Source of the DNA: Peribacillus simplex
GTDB taxonomy: Bacteria; Bacillota; Bacilli; Bacillales; DSM-1321
DNA: 64,000 bases
Assembly: GCF_001542915.1 (NCBI RefSeq)
Contig: NZ_LNNH01000018.1
Span: forward strand, 24,933-88,932
Reading direction: 5' to 3'
Under the pieces are notes generated by a model, which was given only the letters and a program-made list of their open reading frames with translations, searched no databases and had not been told where the DNA came from. Below are positions 8,983 through 16,905 of the stretch, in pieces. The translations under genes were made by a program, and so were the position numbers. Every line of letters begins with the position of its first letter. The stretch's first letter is position 1.

Positions 8983-9444
8983 TTAATCATGTTTCATTTT
9001 TTGAACGAATTTTTCAACCTCGCCAGAAACATCATCTTCTGAAATATCCTTAAAATTCAATTCATCTTTGATTTCACCCTTTTGATAAAAGGCTAAGGTT
9101 CCTGAATTTTGCTCAAGAGTACGTTTTGAAGTATCCTGTTCGTAAAGTTCTGAAGTAGGCAGTTCTTTTGCATCAAACACATAAAAATCAATCTTTTCAG
9201 CCTCGGCAACACGTTCAATTTCGCTTAACTGCATTCGATCACTTTCTTTATCAGAATCAGAATCAAATGCTGATTTCACATATAAAAACCCAGTTTTTTT
9301 ATCTTCCATAAATACTTTAACTTCCTTCAAATCGAGTTCAGTAGCTTTTCCGATCCCTCCATTAATACCATCACTCTCACAAGCTGATACAACCAACACA
9401 AACAATAAAACAAGACAGCCACTAAAAACCTTTTTTAAATTCAT
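8983..9444 (-). CDS. Lipoprotein with possible thioredoxin-like fold, conjugation cluster
   Basis: This 153-aa protein has a lipoprotein signal peptide ending in LVVSAC (lipidated Cys22). The mature part has a pattern of VKVFMEDKKTGFLYVKS, DFYVFDAKELP and SGTLAFYQKGE. This resembles thioredoxin-fold accessory proteins (strand-helix-strand, then a TLAFYQKG hairpin) but lacks a CxxC, so it would not be redox active. It lies 76 bp upstream of the VirB6-like gene on the same strand and has a good ribosome site (GGGAG). A surface role at the conjugation channel is inferred. Confidence 0.6.
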   Translation of the reverse strand: MNLKKVFSGCLVLLFVLVVSACESDGINGGIGKATELDLKEVKVFMEDKKTGFLYVKSAFDSDSDKESDRMQLSEIERVAEAEKIDFYVFDAKELPTSELYEQDTSKRTLEQNSGTLAFYQKGEIKDELNFKDISEDDVSGEVEKFVQKMKHD

Positions 9445-9471
9445 TTACAAAACTCCCTTGTATTTATTGAT

Positions 9472-9651
9472 CTAAATAAAAACCACGCCTTTTACCGTTT
9501 TATTCGGAGACACAAATCCGTATAAAATCATGCCTGCATCACCATCAATCGTAAAAGCTTCAGTTAAAACACCATCTTTTTCTTCGAATTTTTTTATGTG
9601 CTTCTTTAATAACGCAGTTTGAATAGGATTTAAGGGTTTTTTCATTTTCAT
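9472..9651 (-). CDS. Small hypothetical protein, 59 aa
   Basis: The frame is short but has an excellent ribosome site (AGAAGGAGAG ending 7 nt before ATG) and sits 27 bp upstream of the lipoprotein gene on the same strand. The product starts MKMKKPLNPIQTALLKKHIK and continues with DGVLTEAFTIDGDAGMILYGFVSPNKTVKG. It looks like a small soluble alpha/beta protein. I do not recognise the family; it is probably the first gene of the surviving conjugation-type operon. Confidence 0.6.
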   Translation of the reverse strand: MKMKKPLNPIQTALLKKHIKKFEEKDGVLTEAFTIDGDAGMILYGFVSPNKTVKGVVFI

Positions 9652-9835
9652 GATAATCTCTCCTTCTGAAATTAATAGGGGTGTGATTTAAAAATTCACC
9701 ATCCAGGGTTGCTAACTTTTCTGCTAACCCAATTTTTATTTTTCATTCCAACGTATACAATCTAGATTCTTAAAATCCAGGTTACACCAAGAATTTGCCA
9801 GCCCATATAAGAGCAAAAAACCACCTCTTAGATGG

Positions 9836-9970
9836 GCGGCATGATGTAATCTTCGCTTAAATCCCTTAATACAGGGATTTAACGAGGATTCAGAATGAAT
9901 GCTCACCAATCATGTGAATATCTTTAAATTTAAAGGCCTCCCACGGTTTACTGTGGGAGGCCTTTTTTTT
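9836..9970 (+). repeat. Dispersed hairpin repeat, copy 1 (long form)
   Basis: Long form of a six-copy family. It begins GCGGCATGATGTAATC, has a small hairpin (AAATCCCT...AGGGATTT, 9860-9881), then TTCAGAATG, GCTCACC, CATGTGAATATCTTTAA and the main hairpin GGCCTCCCAC...GTGGGAGGCC (9935-9962) with an eight-T tail. It overlaps the end of the integrase stump. The hairpin would act as a terminator on the plus strand, but no gene precedes it. Confidence 0.8.
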
Positions 9971-10105
9971 GTTATCAGTCATATGAGCATGGATAATCAT
10001 CGTTGTTTGAATATCCGTATGTCCTAATCGTTGTTGAATTTCTTTCAAACCCACCCCTGCTTCGATCAGTAAGGATGTATGCGTATGCCTAGTCCCACAT
10101 AGCAT
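9890..10105 (-). pseudogene. C-terminal remnant of a tyrosine integrase/recombinase
   Basis: The open frame encodes GTRHTHTSLLIEAGVGLKEI, then QQRLGHTDIQTTM and HAHMT. This is the C-terminal box II region of phage/ICE-type tyrosine recombinases, with R and H of RHTH and H of LGHTDIQ, but with MIIHAH where the tyrosine motif normally reads IYxH. Only about 50 residues survive; the N-terminal and core-binding domains are missing and no frame continues upstream. It marks the edge of a former integrative element. The last 20 residues read into the dispersed repeat and are not original protein. Confidence 0.8.
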
Positions 10106-10478
10106 TTGGGTTCAGTTACTAAATCATCTGGAAAACAAGAAAAACCTATTACTGATCTCTACGCTGCCATATATCCAAGGAGGGCTTTTTTATATGAATA
10201 ACTGTTGAACGTAGGATTAGTATTGAATGCAGTGTACTGTGATACGTGGATCATAAAACGTTCTTTAGAAAATGTTTTGGCTTGAGTGGGAGGTTTGTTC
10301 CCTCGACTGTTTTGTAGAGCTCATTCCCTTCTATTATGTATGGGTGCCCAGCCGCAAGGAAGTAAATGGGGGGAAAGGAAGGAAGCTGAAAGTCAGCCAG
10401 GTCAAAAAAGCAACTGAAACCCACTTATCAGCAAAGATCGGGTTTGCAAGAAAGTATTTCGGAAAGGATAAAAGGAAA
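10106..10478. other. Gene-poor stretch beside the integrase remnant
   Basis: A 73-codon plus-strand frame (10272-10493) is open, but it has no ribosome site at its first ATG and runs into the terminator at 10479, so I do not call it. A GGGGGGAAAGGAAGG purine run lies at 10368-10382. Nothing else is recognisable. Confidence 0.4.
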
Positions 10479-10518
10479 AGCGGGGAACCCTGAATTATCA
10501 GTGTTTTCCCCGCTTTTT
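10479..10518. terminator. Bidirectional terminator
   Basis: AGCGGGGAA (10479-10487) pairs with TTCCCCGCT (10506-10514). T runs follow on the plus strand (TTTTT) and on the minus strand (CTTTTCCTTTTA). It sits immediately past the stop codon of the 48-aa minus-strand gene. Confidence 0.75.
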
Positions 10519-10535
10519 ATCATTTAATATTTGAG

Positions 10536-10682
10536 TTACATATAATCATAAACAGAGTCATCGAAATAGAGCCAGTGATAATATTCAACCTGTGAATCCG
10601 TCATCTTGGAAATGTCTTTCTCATTGAACTTTTGTTGCTCAATTAATTTCTGCGCTTTGGAATTTCTTTCTACTTGGCTCAT
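10536..10682 (-). CDS. Small protein, 48 aa, BH0509-like
   Basis: It reads MSQVERNSKAQKLIEQQKFN, EKDISKMTDSQVEYYHWLYF, DDSVYDYM. The start has a strong ribosome site (AAGGAGG, 7 nt spacing) and the gene is closed by a terminator. The MSxxER start and the SKMTDxxVE centre resemble the small BH0509 family of Bacillus proteins (function unknown). A cre-like site lies 47 bp upstream, suggesting carbon-source control. Confidence 0.6.
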   Translation of the reverse strand: MSQVERNSKAQKLIEQQKFNEKDISKMTDSQVEYYHWLYFDDSVYDYM

Positions 10683-10728
10683 CTTAAATCCTCCTTATAA
10701 TATGAGAAGTAACGAAGTATTTAAATGT

Positions 10729-10742
10729 TGAAAACGCTTTCT
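10729..10742. promoter_or_regulatory. cre-like CcpA site
   Basis: TGAAAACGCTTTCT matches the cre consensus TGWAANCGNTNWCA except at the last base. It lies just upstream of the 48-aa gene. Binding is inferred. Confidence 0.45.
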
Positions 10743-11028
10743 TTTTTATCTTATTTTTATTATATATCTCAATGTTAGATTAAACAAATATCAAATATAG
10801 ATGAATTTTAAGGATATAATATAGAAATGGTATTTATCTATTTACTTTGAAGCAGTTAATGAGACAAGGTCGGATTTCCAAAGCTTGATTTTTGTTAAGG
10901 AGTAGGGATTTGATTCAAAGGTGCCGAATGGATGCCGAAAATGTTATTATTTTAAATTTTTGAGTGAATATCCTAGTTTAGAACGTATGTTTTGTTATGT
11001 GTTTTAATTAAGGTTAAATTGTATGATG
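10743..11028. other. AT-rich gene-free stretch
   Basis: I see no gene. A short tandem-like phrase GTGCCGAATGGATGCCGAA lies at 10921-10939, but its role is unknown to me. The stretch ends at dispersed repeat copy 2. Confidence 0.4.
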
Positions 11029-11156
11029 CGCGGCATGATGTAATCATCGCTTAAATCCTCTAATAAAGGATTTAACGAGGTTCAGAATGTGCTCACCTAA
11101 CATGTGAATATCTTTAACGTTGAAGGCCTCCCACAGTTACTGTGGGAGGCCTTTTC
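11029..11156 (+). repeat. Dispersed hairpin repeat, copy 2 (long form)
   Basis: Nearly the same as copy 1, 1.2 kb away in the same orientation: GCGGCATGATGTAATC, AAATCCT...AGGATTT, TTCAGAATG, GCTCACC, ACATGTGAATATCTTTAA, then GGCCTCCCAC...GTGGGAGGCC (11125-11151) and TTTTCTT. Together the two long copies bracket the integrase stump's left end and the 48-aa gene. Confidence 0.85.
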
Positions 11157-11213
11157 TTCGGTATTTTGAAGGTTAATAGAAGCATTACCTGAATCGGGAC
11201 TCTTCTTCGCCAT

Positions 11214-11801
11214 CTATTTCGTTATCTCATCTATATGAGTAGAGTTTGAAGTATCAGGATCGAAAGTATTGAACCCATTCAAATCAATAAAATGGGCAAT
11301 AGGATCCTTATCTTTGTCAGCTATAATGAGGTTAAAGCCAGATAGGTTGTTTTTTATTTTCTCCAATTCTTTTTTCGTTAAATCGATGTTTAGTTTGAAT
11401 GGAGTTTGATATGTAGTTTTGTGATCTGTAGGCTGCTCTGCCAACACTGATTCACTGGTTGTCTTATGTAAAACATCGTATACTGCTTCAGGGTACTCCA
11501 GTGAAAAGTACAGCTTTTGGGTGTTTTCCTGTAAGATTTCGTATATGTCCTGATCTATTTCGTAATTCATCAGAAAAGTTAATTCCTTATTCTCAGGAAT
11601 ATAATTCATTTCAAACTTTGTGATGCTAAATTTAGGGGGAAGCAGCTTGTTTTCCAATGATTTGTTTTTTTGATTCGATGAGTTATTCTGTTTAGTCTCG
11701 ATTGGATCATGGACAGATTTTTCACTTGTCTTTTCTGTGGTATCACACCCCATTAGAAGAAACATACAAATGATAAAAGGGAAAGCATACTTTGGAAGCA
11801 T
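11214..11801 (-). CDS. Putative lipoprotein, 195 aa, unknown function
   Basis: The signal peptide ends in a lipobox LLMGC (Cys19). After it comes a polar serine/asparagine/lysine linker to about residue 55, then a beta-rich domain (KFSITKFEMNYIPENKELTF, IDQDIYEILQENTQKLYFSLEY, DLTKKELEKIKNNLSGFNLI). The ribosome site AGAGGTG is well placed. The gene stands alone, between dispersed repeat copy 2 and the oppositely oriented MocR gene. I do not recognise a family. Confidence 0.6.
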   Translation of the reverse strand: MLPKYAFPFIICMFLLMGCDTTEKTSEKSVHDPIETKQNNSSNQKNKSLENKLLPPKFSITKFEMNYIPENKELTFLMNYEIDQDIYEILQENTQKLYFSLEYPEAVYDVLHKTTSESVLAEQPTDHKTTYQTPFKLNIDLTKKELEKIKNNLSGFNLIIADKDKDPIAHFIDLNGFNTFDPDTSNSTHIDEITK

Positions 11802-11964
11802 ATATGTAGCACCTCTTTATTTTCGTGATGATAGTGTAATCATCAGTTGCAGTCGTTGCTTTTGCTGTATGATGGATTCACTTCATTGTCAATGGTATTG
11901 TGAATAATAGGAATAATCAATGTTTAGTTAAGGTGATCGGTGCAGGATTGGTTTGAATTTATCG

Positions 11965-11987
11965 CCATACAATATTAAGATTGTATG
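11965..11987. promoter_or_regulatory. Inverted-repeat operator upstream of the MocR regulator
   Basis: CATACAAT-N6-ATTGTATG (11966-11987) sits directly before the regulator start. The identical arrangement, with the same CGC flank and 6-nt spacer, recurs at 13405-13426 before the MFS gene. Two exact half-site pairs around one regulator gene point to binding by its own product. Confidence 0.65.
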
Positions 11988-11994
11988 AAAAAGG

Positions 11995-13392
11995 ATGAGG
12001 ACTGTGCCGATCAATTCGTTTGAGGATTATCCAATGACCTGGAAGCCGACGATCAGTAGGGAGGATAGGCCGATATATCAGGCATTGGCGAAGCGGTTAG
12101 AATGTGACATTATGGAGGGGCTTTTGGTGCCTGGTACGAAGCTTCCTCCGCAGCGGGAATTGGCCGATTATTTGGATTTGAATGTAAGTACTGTTTCAAA
12201 GGCGTTTAAGGTGTGTGAGTTGAAGGGCTTGCTGAGTGCAACGGTTGGAAGCGGCACGTTCGTTTCGTATGATGCTTTATCGAATGCTTACTTACTGGAC
12301 GAAGTGAAGCCGGGGCATTTGATTGAAATGGGAGCGACACTGCCAGATAATGCTTCGTTTGAGCCATTGCTCCACCAGCTGAAAAACATGCTGCAGGAGA
12401 CGGATTATGAAAAGTGGTTCGGATATGGCCGAACAGGTGAAAGCTTTTGGCAAAAGGATGCAGCGATCAAGCTAATGAAAAGAGGCGGGTTTGAAACGAC
12501 AGTCGAGCGCATATTATTTGCAAATGGCGGTCAAAATGCGATTGCCGCCACGCTGGCGAGTCTGTGTCAGCCAGGTGATCGCATTGGCGCTGATCAGCAT
12601 ACGTATCCAGGCTTGAAAACGGCGGCCGCGATGCTTAGTGTGCAAATAGTGCCGATAAAATCCGAGAATGGTGAAATGAGTCCAGCTGCTTTTGAGGATG
12701 CGTGTAAGCATGACAATATTAAAGGCATATACTTGATCCCGGATTTTCATAATCCGACAGCTTGCTCGATGTCTGTCGAGAATCGGAAAATGATTGCGGC
12801 AATTGCGAAAAAGCATGATCAGTTCATCATAGAAGATGCGACGTATCATCTACATAACGAAAAACCATTACCGGCCATCGCCTCATTTGCCCCGGAACAG
12901 GTCATCTACATTGCCAGTTTATCGAAGTCGATCGCACCGGGTTTGCGGCTAGCCTATGTCGCTGTGCCGAGTCCATTCAAGGAGCCGATTTCAAGGGCAC
13001 TTTATAATTTGAATATAACTGTTTCCCCGTTATTAGCGGAGCTTGCGGCGCGTACCATCATATCGAATCAATTTGAAGGTATGATTGCGGGCCATCGGAA
13101 GCAAACAATTCGTCGGAATCAGGTCGTCAATCGATATTTGGCAGGCTATGCGTGTTTAGGTGCTGAAACAAGTATCTTCCGTTGGTTACTATTGCCTGGA
13201 AAGATTACAGGTGCTGGCTTCGAAGCGTTAGCTGCAGAGCAGGGGGTACAGGTGTATGCCGCTGAACGGTTTGTAGTGGGGAAAAGTTCCCCGGAGAGGG
13301 CTGTACGGGTTTCCATTTGTGCTCCGGAAACAATGGAGGAGCTGGAAAGAGGATTACGTATCCTTGAACGTTTACTAAAAAACTTAGCCTAA
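11995..13392 (+). CDS. MocR/PdxR-family GntR-aminotransferase regulator
   Basis: The product is a 465-aa transcriptional regulator. Residues about 25-95 are a GntR winged helix (LPPQRELADYLDLNVSTVSK, GLLSATVGSGTFV). Residues about 110-460 are a fold-type-I aminotransferase domain with the PLP-lysine motif SLSKSIAPGLRLAYV. These proteins usually sense an aminated compound or PLP and control a neighbouring transporter or biosynthetic gene. The start at 11995 has no spaced ribosome site; ATG at 12034 (MTWKPT) has GAGG 8 nt upstream, matches the typical MocR N-terminus and is probably the true start. The MFS gene follows in the same direction and shares the operator, so the regulator probably controls itself and that exporter. 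Confidence 0.88.
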   Translation: MRTVPINSFEDYPMTWKPTISREDRPIYQALAKRLECDIMEGLLVPGTKLPPQRELADYLDLNVSTVSKAFKVCELKGLLSATVGSGTFVSYDALSNAYLLDEVKPGHLIEMGATLPDNASFEPLLHQLKNMLQETDYEKWFGYGRTGESFWQKDAAIKLMKRGGFETTVERILFANGGQNAIAATLASLCQPGDRIGADQHTYPGLKTAAAMLSVQIVPIKSENGEMSPAAFEDACKHDNIKGIYLIPDFHNPTACSMSVENRKMIAAIAKKHDQFIIEDATYHLHNEKPLPAIASFAPEQVIYIASLSKSIAPGLRLAYVAVPSPFKEPISRALYNLNITVSPLLAELAARTIISNQFEGMIAGHRKQTIRRNQVVNRYLAGYACLGAETSIFRWLLLPGKITGAGFEALAAEQGVQVYAAERFVVGKSSPERAVRVSICAPETMEELERGLRILERLLKNLA

Positions 13393-13403
13393 TATATTGT
13401 TCG

Positions 13404-13434
13404 CCATACAATTATGATATTGTATGGTTTTTTT
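13404..13434 (+). terminator. Terminator that doubles as a second MocR operator
   Basis: CCATACAAT (13404-13412), a 6-nt spacer, ATTGTATGG (13419-13427) and then a T run form both an inverted repeat identical to the upstream operator and an intrinsic terminator shape. It lies 12 nt after the regulator stop and 80 nt before the MFS gene. Confidence 0.6.
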
Positions 13435-13505
13435 GTGAATGTTATGATAATGCAAATCTTGGATCGTTACAAGAATAGAATCATCATTTTGGAAAGAGAG
13501 GTTAG

Positions 13506-14840
13506 ATGGTATTGCAAAATAGTGTAAAAGAGTTGGCAGGCCAATCGAATAGACTGCAAAGCTATATTGATTCTCCTGAAAAACAACAACAATTATACAA
13601 ACGGTCGTTACTGGTTGTTGTCATATCCCAAATTTTCGGCGGAGCAGGACTTGCAGCGGGGGTGACAGTGGGGGCATTGCTGGCACAGGATATGCTGGGT
13701 ACAGATAGTGTGACGGGAATTCCTACGGCGTTATTCACGTTAGGGTCAGCAGGGGCTGCGCTGCTAGTGGGGCGTCTGTCCCAGCGCTTCGGACGCCGTC
13801 CAGGACTTGCGGCAGGATTTTTTGCGGGAGGCATCGGTGCCGTTGGCGTGGTGATCGCAGCTTTAACAAATAGCATCCTGCTGTTATTTGCATCACTGCT
13901 TATCTACGGCGCCGGGACGGCGACAAACTTGCAAGCACGATACGCAGGAACGGACTTGGCTAACTCGAGCCAAAGAGCAAAAGCGATCAGCATGGCCATG
14001 GTTTCGACGACATTCGGTGCCGTGGCAGGACCGAACCTGGTGGATGTCATGGGGGATTTGGCTGTATCAATTGGAATTCCAGCTTTAGCTGGTCCATTCA
14101 TATTAGCTGCGATAGCTTATCTACTTGCAGGCTTCGTATTATTCATGCTGCTTCGTCCTGATCCCTTCATTGTTGCAAAAGCGATTGCTGCTGCTCAAAA
14201 AGGAACTAGTGATTCACCTTTGAATGGGAAGGCCGATTTGCTATCGGCAAACAGGCGGGGCATTTATGCAGGAGCTGCAGTAATGGTTTTAACCCAATTC
14301 GTCATGATTGCCATCATGACGATAACACCCATACATATGGGCCACCATGGTCACGGGTTAAATGAAGTGGGGCTGGTCATCGGATTCCATATCGGTGCCA
14401 TGTTTTTGCCTTCGTTGGTGACCGGTTTTCTTGTGGATAAAATGGGTCGTGGCGTTATGGCGATTGCTTCTGCCCTTACGTTACTGATTGCCGGCATTTT
14501 AGCTGCTCTTGGACCTGCTGATTCGATGATGATGCTCATCATTGCACTTGCCTTGCTTGGGCTAGGCTGGAATTTCGGTCTGATTAGTGGCACAGCCATT
14601 CTGGTGGATGCCGCCCCTCCATCCACCCGGGCTAAGACACAGGGCTCTGTAGATGTTTTGATTGCATTGTCGGGCGCATTGGGCGGAGGCTTATCGGGAA
14701 TGGTTGTAGCCCATTCCAGTTATGCAACGTTATCGATTGCGGGTGCCGTGCTTGCCTTACTGCTCATTCCGTTTGTCCTTTGGGGAGGTAGCGGTCGACA
14801 TGAAAAAACTTCAGGACTTCAGCAAATTGATAAAAAATAA
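13506..14840 (+). CDS. MFS transporter
   Basis: This 444-aa protein has about 12 transmembrane segments arranged as two six-helix halves with a central cytoplasmic loop near residues 215-250. The loop 2-3 signature GRLSQRFGRRPGL is typical of the major facilitator superfamily, and the alanine/glycine-rich helices suit a drug or metabolite exporter. The ribosome site GAGAGG precedes the start. It lies downstream of the MocR gene with the shared inverted repeat between them, so that regulator probably controls it. The substrate is unknown. Confidence 0.85.
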   Translation: MVLQNSVKELAGQSNRLQSYIDSPEKQQQLYKRSLLVVVISQIFGGAGLAAGVTVGALLAQDMLGTDSVTGIPTALFTLGSAGAALLVGRLSQRFGRRPGLAAGFFAGGIGAVGVVIAALTNSILLLFASLLIYGAGTATNLQARYAGTDLANSSQRAKAISMAMVSTTFGAVAGPNLVDVMGDLAVSIGIPALAGPFILAAIAYLLAGFVLFMLLRPDPFIVAKAIAAAQKGTSDSPLNGKADLLSANRRGIYAGAAVMVLTQFVMIAIMTITPIHMGHHGHGLNEVGLVIGFHIGAMFLPSLVTGFLVDKMGRGVMAIASALTLLIAGILAALGPADSMMMLIIALALLGLGWNFGLISGTAILVDAAPPSTRAKTQGSVDVLIALSGALGGGLSGMVVAHSSYATLSIAGAVLALLLIPFVLWGGSGRHEKTSGLQQIDKK

Positions 14841-14914
14841 AAAAAGATATCCCTTCCCATTGTTTAACCAAAGCATTATGCTTAAAACTATCATTCTTGC
14901 ATATTAGGAGGTTC

Positions 14915-15019
14915 ATGATGCCAAAATCATGTGAAAATCCATACCTTACAAAGCCAGTTTCGACATCACCGCCGCCACCGTTTACTCAGCTGTATTTGCT
15001 TATATATAAAACAGATTAA
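14915..15019 (+). CDS. Possible small protein or leader peptide, 34 aa
   Basis: The frame starts ATGATG (14915) with a textbook ribosome site (TTAGGAGG) and encodes MPKSCENPYLTKP, VSTSPPPPFTQ, LYLLIYKTD. It has a tetraproline run, which stalls ribosomes without EF-P. Its stop codon abuts the 12-bp hairpin at 15020-15054, which in turn abuts the next gene's ribosome site. This looks like a translated leader controlling the DMT transporter, by inference. It could also be a free small protein. Confidence 0.4.
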   Translation: MMPKSCENPYLTKPVSTSPPPPFTQLYLLIYKTD

Positions 15020-15054
15020 GAATCTGCGAAATGTATAAGCTGTTTCGCAGATTC
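15020..15054 (+). promoter_or_regulatory. 12-bp hairpin adjoining the ribosome site of the DMT gene
   Basis: GAATCTGCGAAA (15020-15031) is perfectly complementary to TTTCGCAGATTC (15043-15054) with an 11-nt loop. No T tract follows, so it is not a simple terminator. GAAGGA of the next gene starts one base later. It could limit ribosome access or stop ribosomes from reading through. Confidence 0.55.
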
Positions 15055-15067
15055 GAAGGAGTAGACG

Positions 15068-15961
15068 ATGAAATCTAGCATTCAGTTTATCTTATCAATG
15101 ATCATCTTTGGTACGATCGGTTTAGTTGTAAAATTCATTGATTTATCCTCGAGTGAAACAGCTTTGCTGAGCAGTTCGATCGGGTGTCTTTTTTTAGTGT
15201 TCGTATTTGTAATGATGAGGAAGCCCATTCCTTGGAAATTCGTAAAGGGCAATGCTCTTCCCTTGTTTCTTTCCGCTTTCGCTTTGGGAGGGAATTGGAT
15301 TTTTCTTTATCAATCCTACGAACACACAACACTTGCGAATGCAACATTGGGTTATTATTTTGCACCAGTCTTTGTCATGGTTCTCTCGCCATTCGTACTG
15401 AAAGAACGATTGCCAATCAAAAAAGTAGTTTGCATTGGCGTAGCGATAGTCGGTATGTTATTGATTATCGGAAACGGTATTGGCGCCTCTGGCAGAGAAG
15501 ATTTGCTGGGGATTCTTTTCGGGTTGATCGCGGCTGCATTTTACGCCGCCTTAATGTTATTGAATAAATTCATTAAAAACATCGACATGTTGGAGATTAC
15601 CATCATTCAGCTTGGCACCACTGCCTTCCTGCTCTTGCCTTATGTATTATTCACTGAGGGGCTGGGTATTTTGGAAGCACCAAGGACTTCCATTCCGTTT
15701 GTGCTGCTCTTAGGGGTTGTGAACACAGGTATTGGTTTTTGGTTGTTTTTTTCCGGAATGGAAAATTTAAAAGGGCAAAGCATTGCCATGCTAAGCTATG
15801 TGGATCCATTTGTAGCGATCCTGATATCGGCTGCATTACTACAAGAAAATATGACAACCGTTCAAATCTTTGGCGGCACCCTCCTGTTAGGCTCAACCTT
15901 TGTAAGTGAATATAATTTCATTCATGTCCGAAAAGTTTACGGGAAGATCTTAACGAAATGA
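15068..15961 (+). CDS. EamA/DMT-family transporter
   Basis: This 297-aa protein has ten transmembrane segments in two EamA repeats (residues about 5-135 and 148-285), the usual layout and length for drug/metabolite exporters. Features include the LANATLGYYFAPVF segment at the end of helix 3-4 and LSYVDPFVAILISA in the second repeat. The start has GAAGGAG 8 nt upstream. A terminator follows, so it is probably a single-gene unit, possibly with the upstream 34-aa frame as its leader. The substrate is unknown. Confidence 0.85.
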   Translation: MKSSIQFILSMIIFGTIGLVVKFIDLSSSETALLSSSIGCLFLVFVFVMMRKPIPWKFVKGNALPLFLSAFALGGNWIFLYQSYEHTTLANATLGYYFAPVFVMVLSPFVLKERLPIKKVVCIGVAIVGMLLIIGNGIGASGREDLLGILFGLIAAAFYAALMLLNKFIKNIDMLEITIIQLGTTAFLLLPYVLFTEGLGILEAPRTSIPFVLLLGVVNTGIGFWLFFSGMENLKGQSIAMLSYVDPFVAILISAALLQENMTTVQIFGGTLLLGSTFVSEYNFIHVRKVYGKILTK

Positions 15962-15966
15962 AAATA

Positions 15967-15998
15967 GGGCAGTGGGGGAACTTCCTCCCTGCCTTTTA
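15967..15998 (+). terminator. Terminator after the DMT transporter
   Basis: GGCAG (15968-15972) with GGGGGAA pairs to TTCCTCCCTGCC (15982-15993) and is followed by TTTTAT. It begins 7 nt after the stop codon. Confidence 0.7.
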
Positions 15999-16137
15999 TC
16001 CCTTTCAAGTAAAAGGCCGGGTTTACCGTGTGGTTCGATATGTCCGCTATCCATCAATGAAAGCTTTCTAGATAAAATATTGTTTACTCGTAAAACTCAT
16101 GCAAATCAATCCGGTTAAGAAAGGGGTTTTTGTCAGA

Positions 16138-16635
16138 ATGATTTTTTTAAGAAATGTTCAAGCTGCAGATTTAGAACAGCTTATAGTCATTGAGAATGAA
16201 GGGTTTTCCGTGGAAGAAGCTGCCACAAGGGAAGCGTTTGTGGACAGGATCACTCTGATATCCGACACCTTTATTGTGGCAGAAAAGGAAGGCGGAATCC
16301 TTGGTTATATTAATGGTCCCATCATTGATCAGCCTTATATAACGGATGATCTTTTTGAGGAAATCAAAGAGAATCCGAAAAGTGGAGGATATCAGAGCAT
16401 CCTAGGGTTAGCTGTGTCCAAGAATGCCAGGCAGCAAGGAATTGCGAAGACTTTAATGGAGAAAATGGAATCACTTGTAGAAGAACATGACAGAAAGGGA
16501 ATCACTTTAACTTGTAAACAGGAATTAGTTCCTTTCTATGAAAAATTGGGGTTTGTTAGCCATGGCCTGTCTGAATCGCAACATGGGGGAGCCAGCTGGT
16601 TCAACTTGGTCAAATTTAGAGAGGATAAGAATTGA
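16138..16635 (+). CDS. GNAT-family N-acetyltransferase
   Basis: The acetyl-CoA binding core shows as LGLAVSKNARQQGIAKTLM (motif A, RxxGxA form), and VPFYEKLGFVSHG is the typical motif B end. The fold fits an amino-group acetyltransferase of the arylalkylamine/RimI-like kind, about 165 aa. I chose ATG at 16138 (MIFLRNVQ). A GAAAGGGG ribosome site precedes it, whereas the earlier ATG at 16099 has none. The acceptor substrate is unknown. Dispersed repeat copy 3 lies about 130 bp downstream. Confidence 0.85.
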   Translation: MIFLRNVQAADLEQLIVIENEGFSVEEAATREAFVDRITLISDTFIVAEKEGGILGYINGPIIDQPYITDDLFEEIKENPKSGGYQSILGLAVSKNARQQGIAKTLMEKMESLVEEHDRKGITLTCKQELVPFYEKLGFVSHGLSESQHGGASWFNLVKFREDKN

Positions 16636-16764
16636 TTCGTACAGGTGCGTCCGTATTAAAGAGTAGCCAGTGGGGCGAAAGGTGAAAACACTCGATCTAT
16701 GCGTATCGGTTTTGACTATTTAAACCCTTCTTTTGGTCATTAAGAATATTTTGGAATTCAAAGG

Positions 16765-16830
16765 TCATCAAACATGTGAATACCTTTAAGGTTGAGGCCT
16801 CTCACGGTTTACTGTGAGAGGCCTCTTCTC
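16765..16830 (+). repeat. Dispersed hairpin repeat, copy 3 (short form)
   Basis: It reads GGTCATCAA, ACATGTGAATACCTTTAAG, GTTGA, then AGGCCTCTCAC...GTGAGAGGCCT (16796-16825). The hairpin differs from other copies by compensating changes (CTCTCAC against GTGAGAG), so the pairing is preserved, which suggests the RNA structure matters. It lies downstream of the GNAT gene and upstream of the DUF1878-like gene. Confidence 0.8.
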
Positions 16831-16905
16831 AATGTTTTTGGAGCCAACAGGTTCATTAGGATCTTTTAGCTGGGGCAAGGTGTGCAGAGATAAGATAGAA
16901 GATAG

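Noticed and set aside
10272..10493. 73-codon plus-strand frame ahead of the 48-aa gene
   Set aside because: No ribosome site at its start, unlikely composition, and the frame runs into the terminator stem at 10479.
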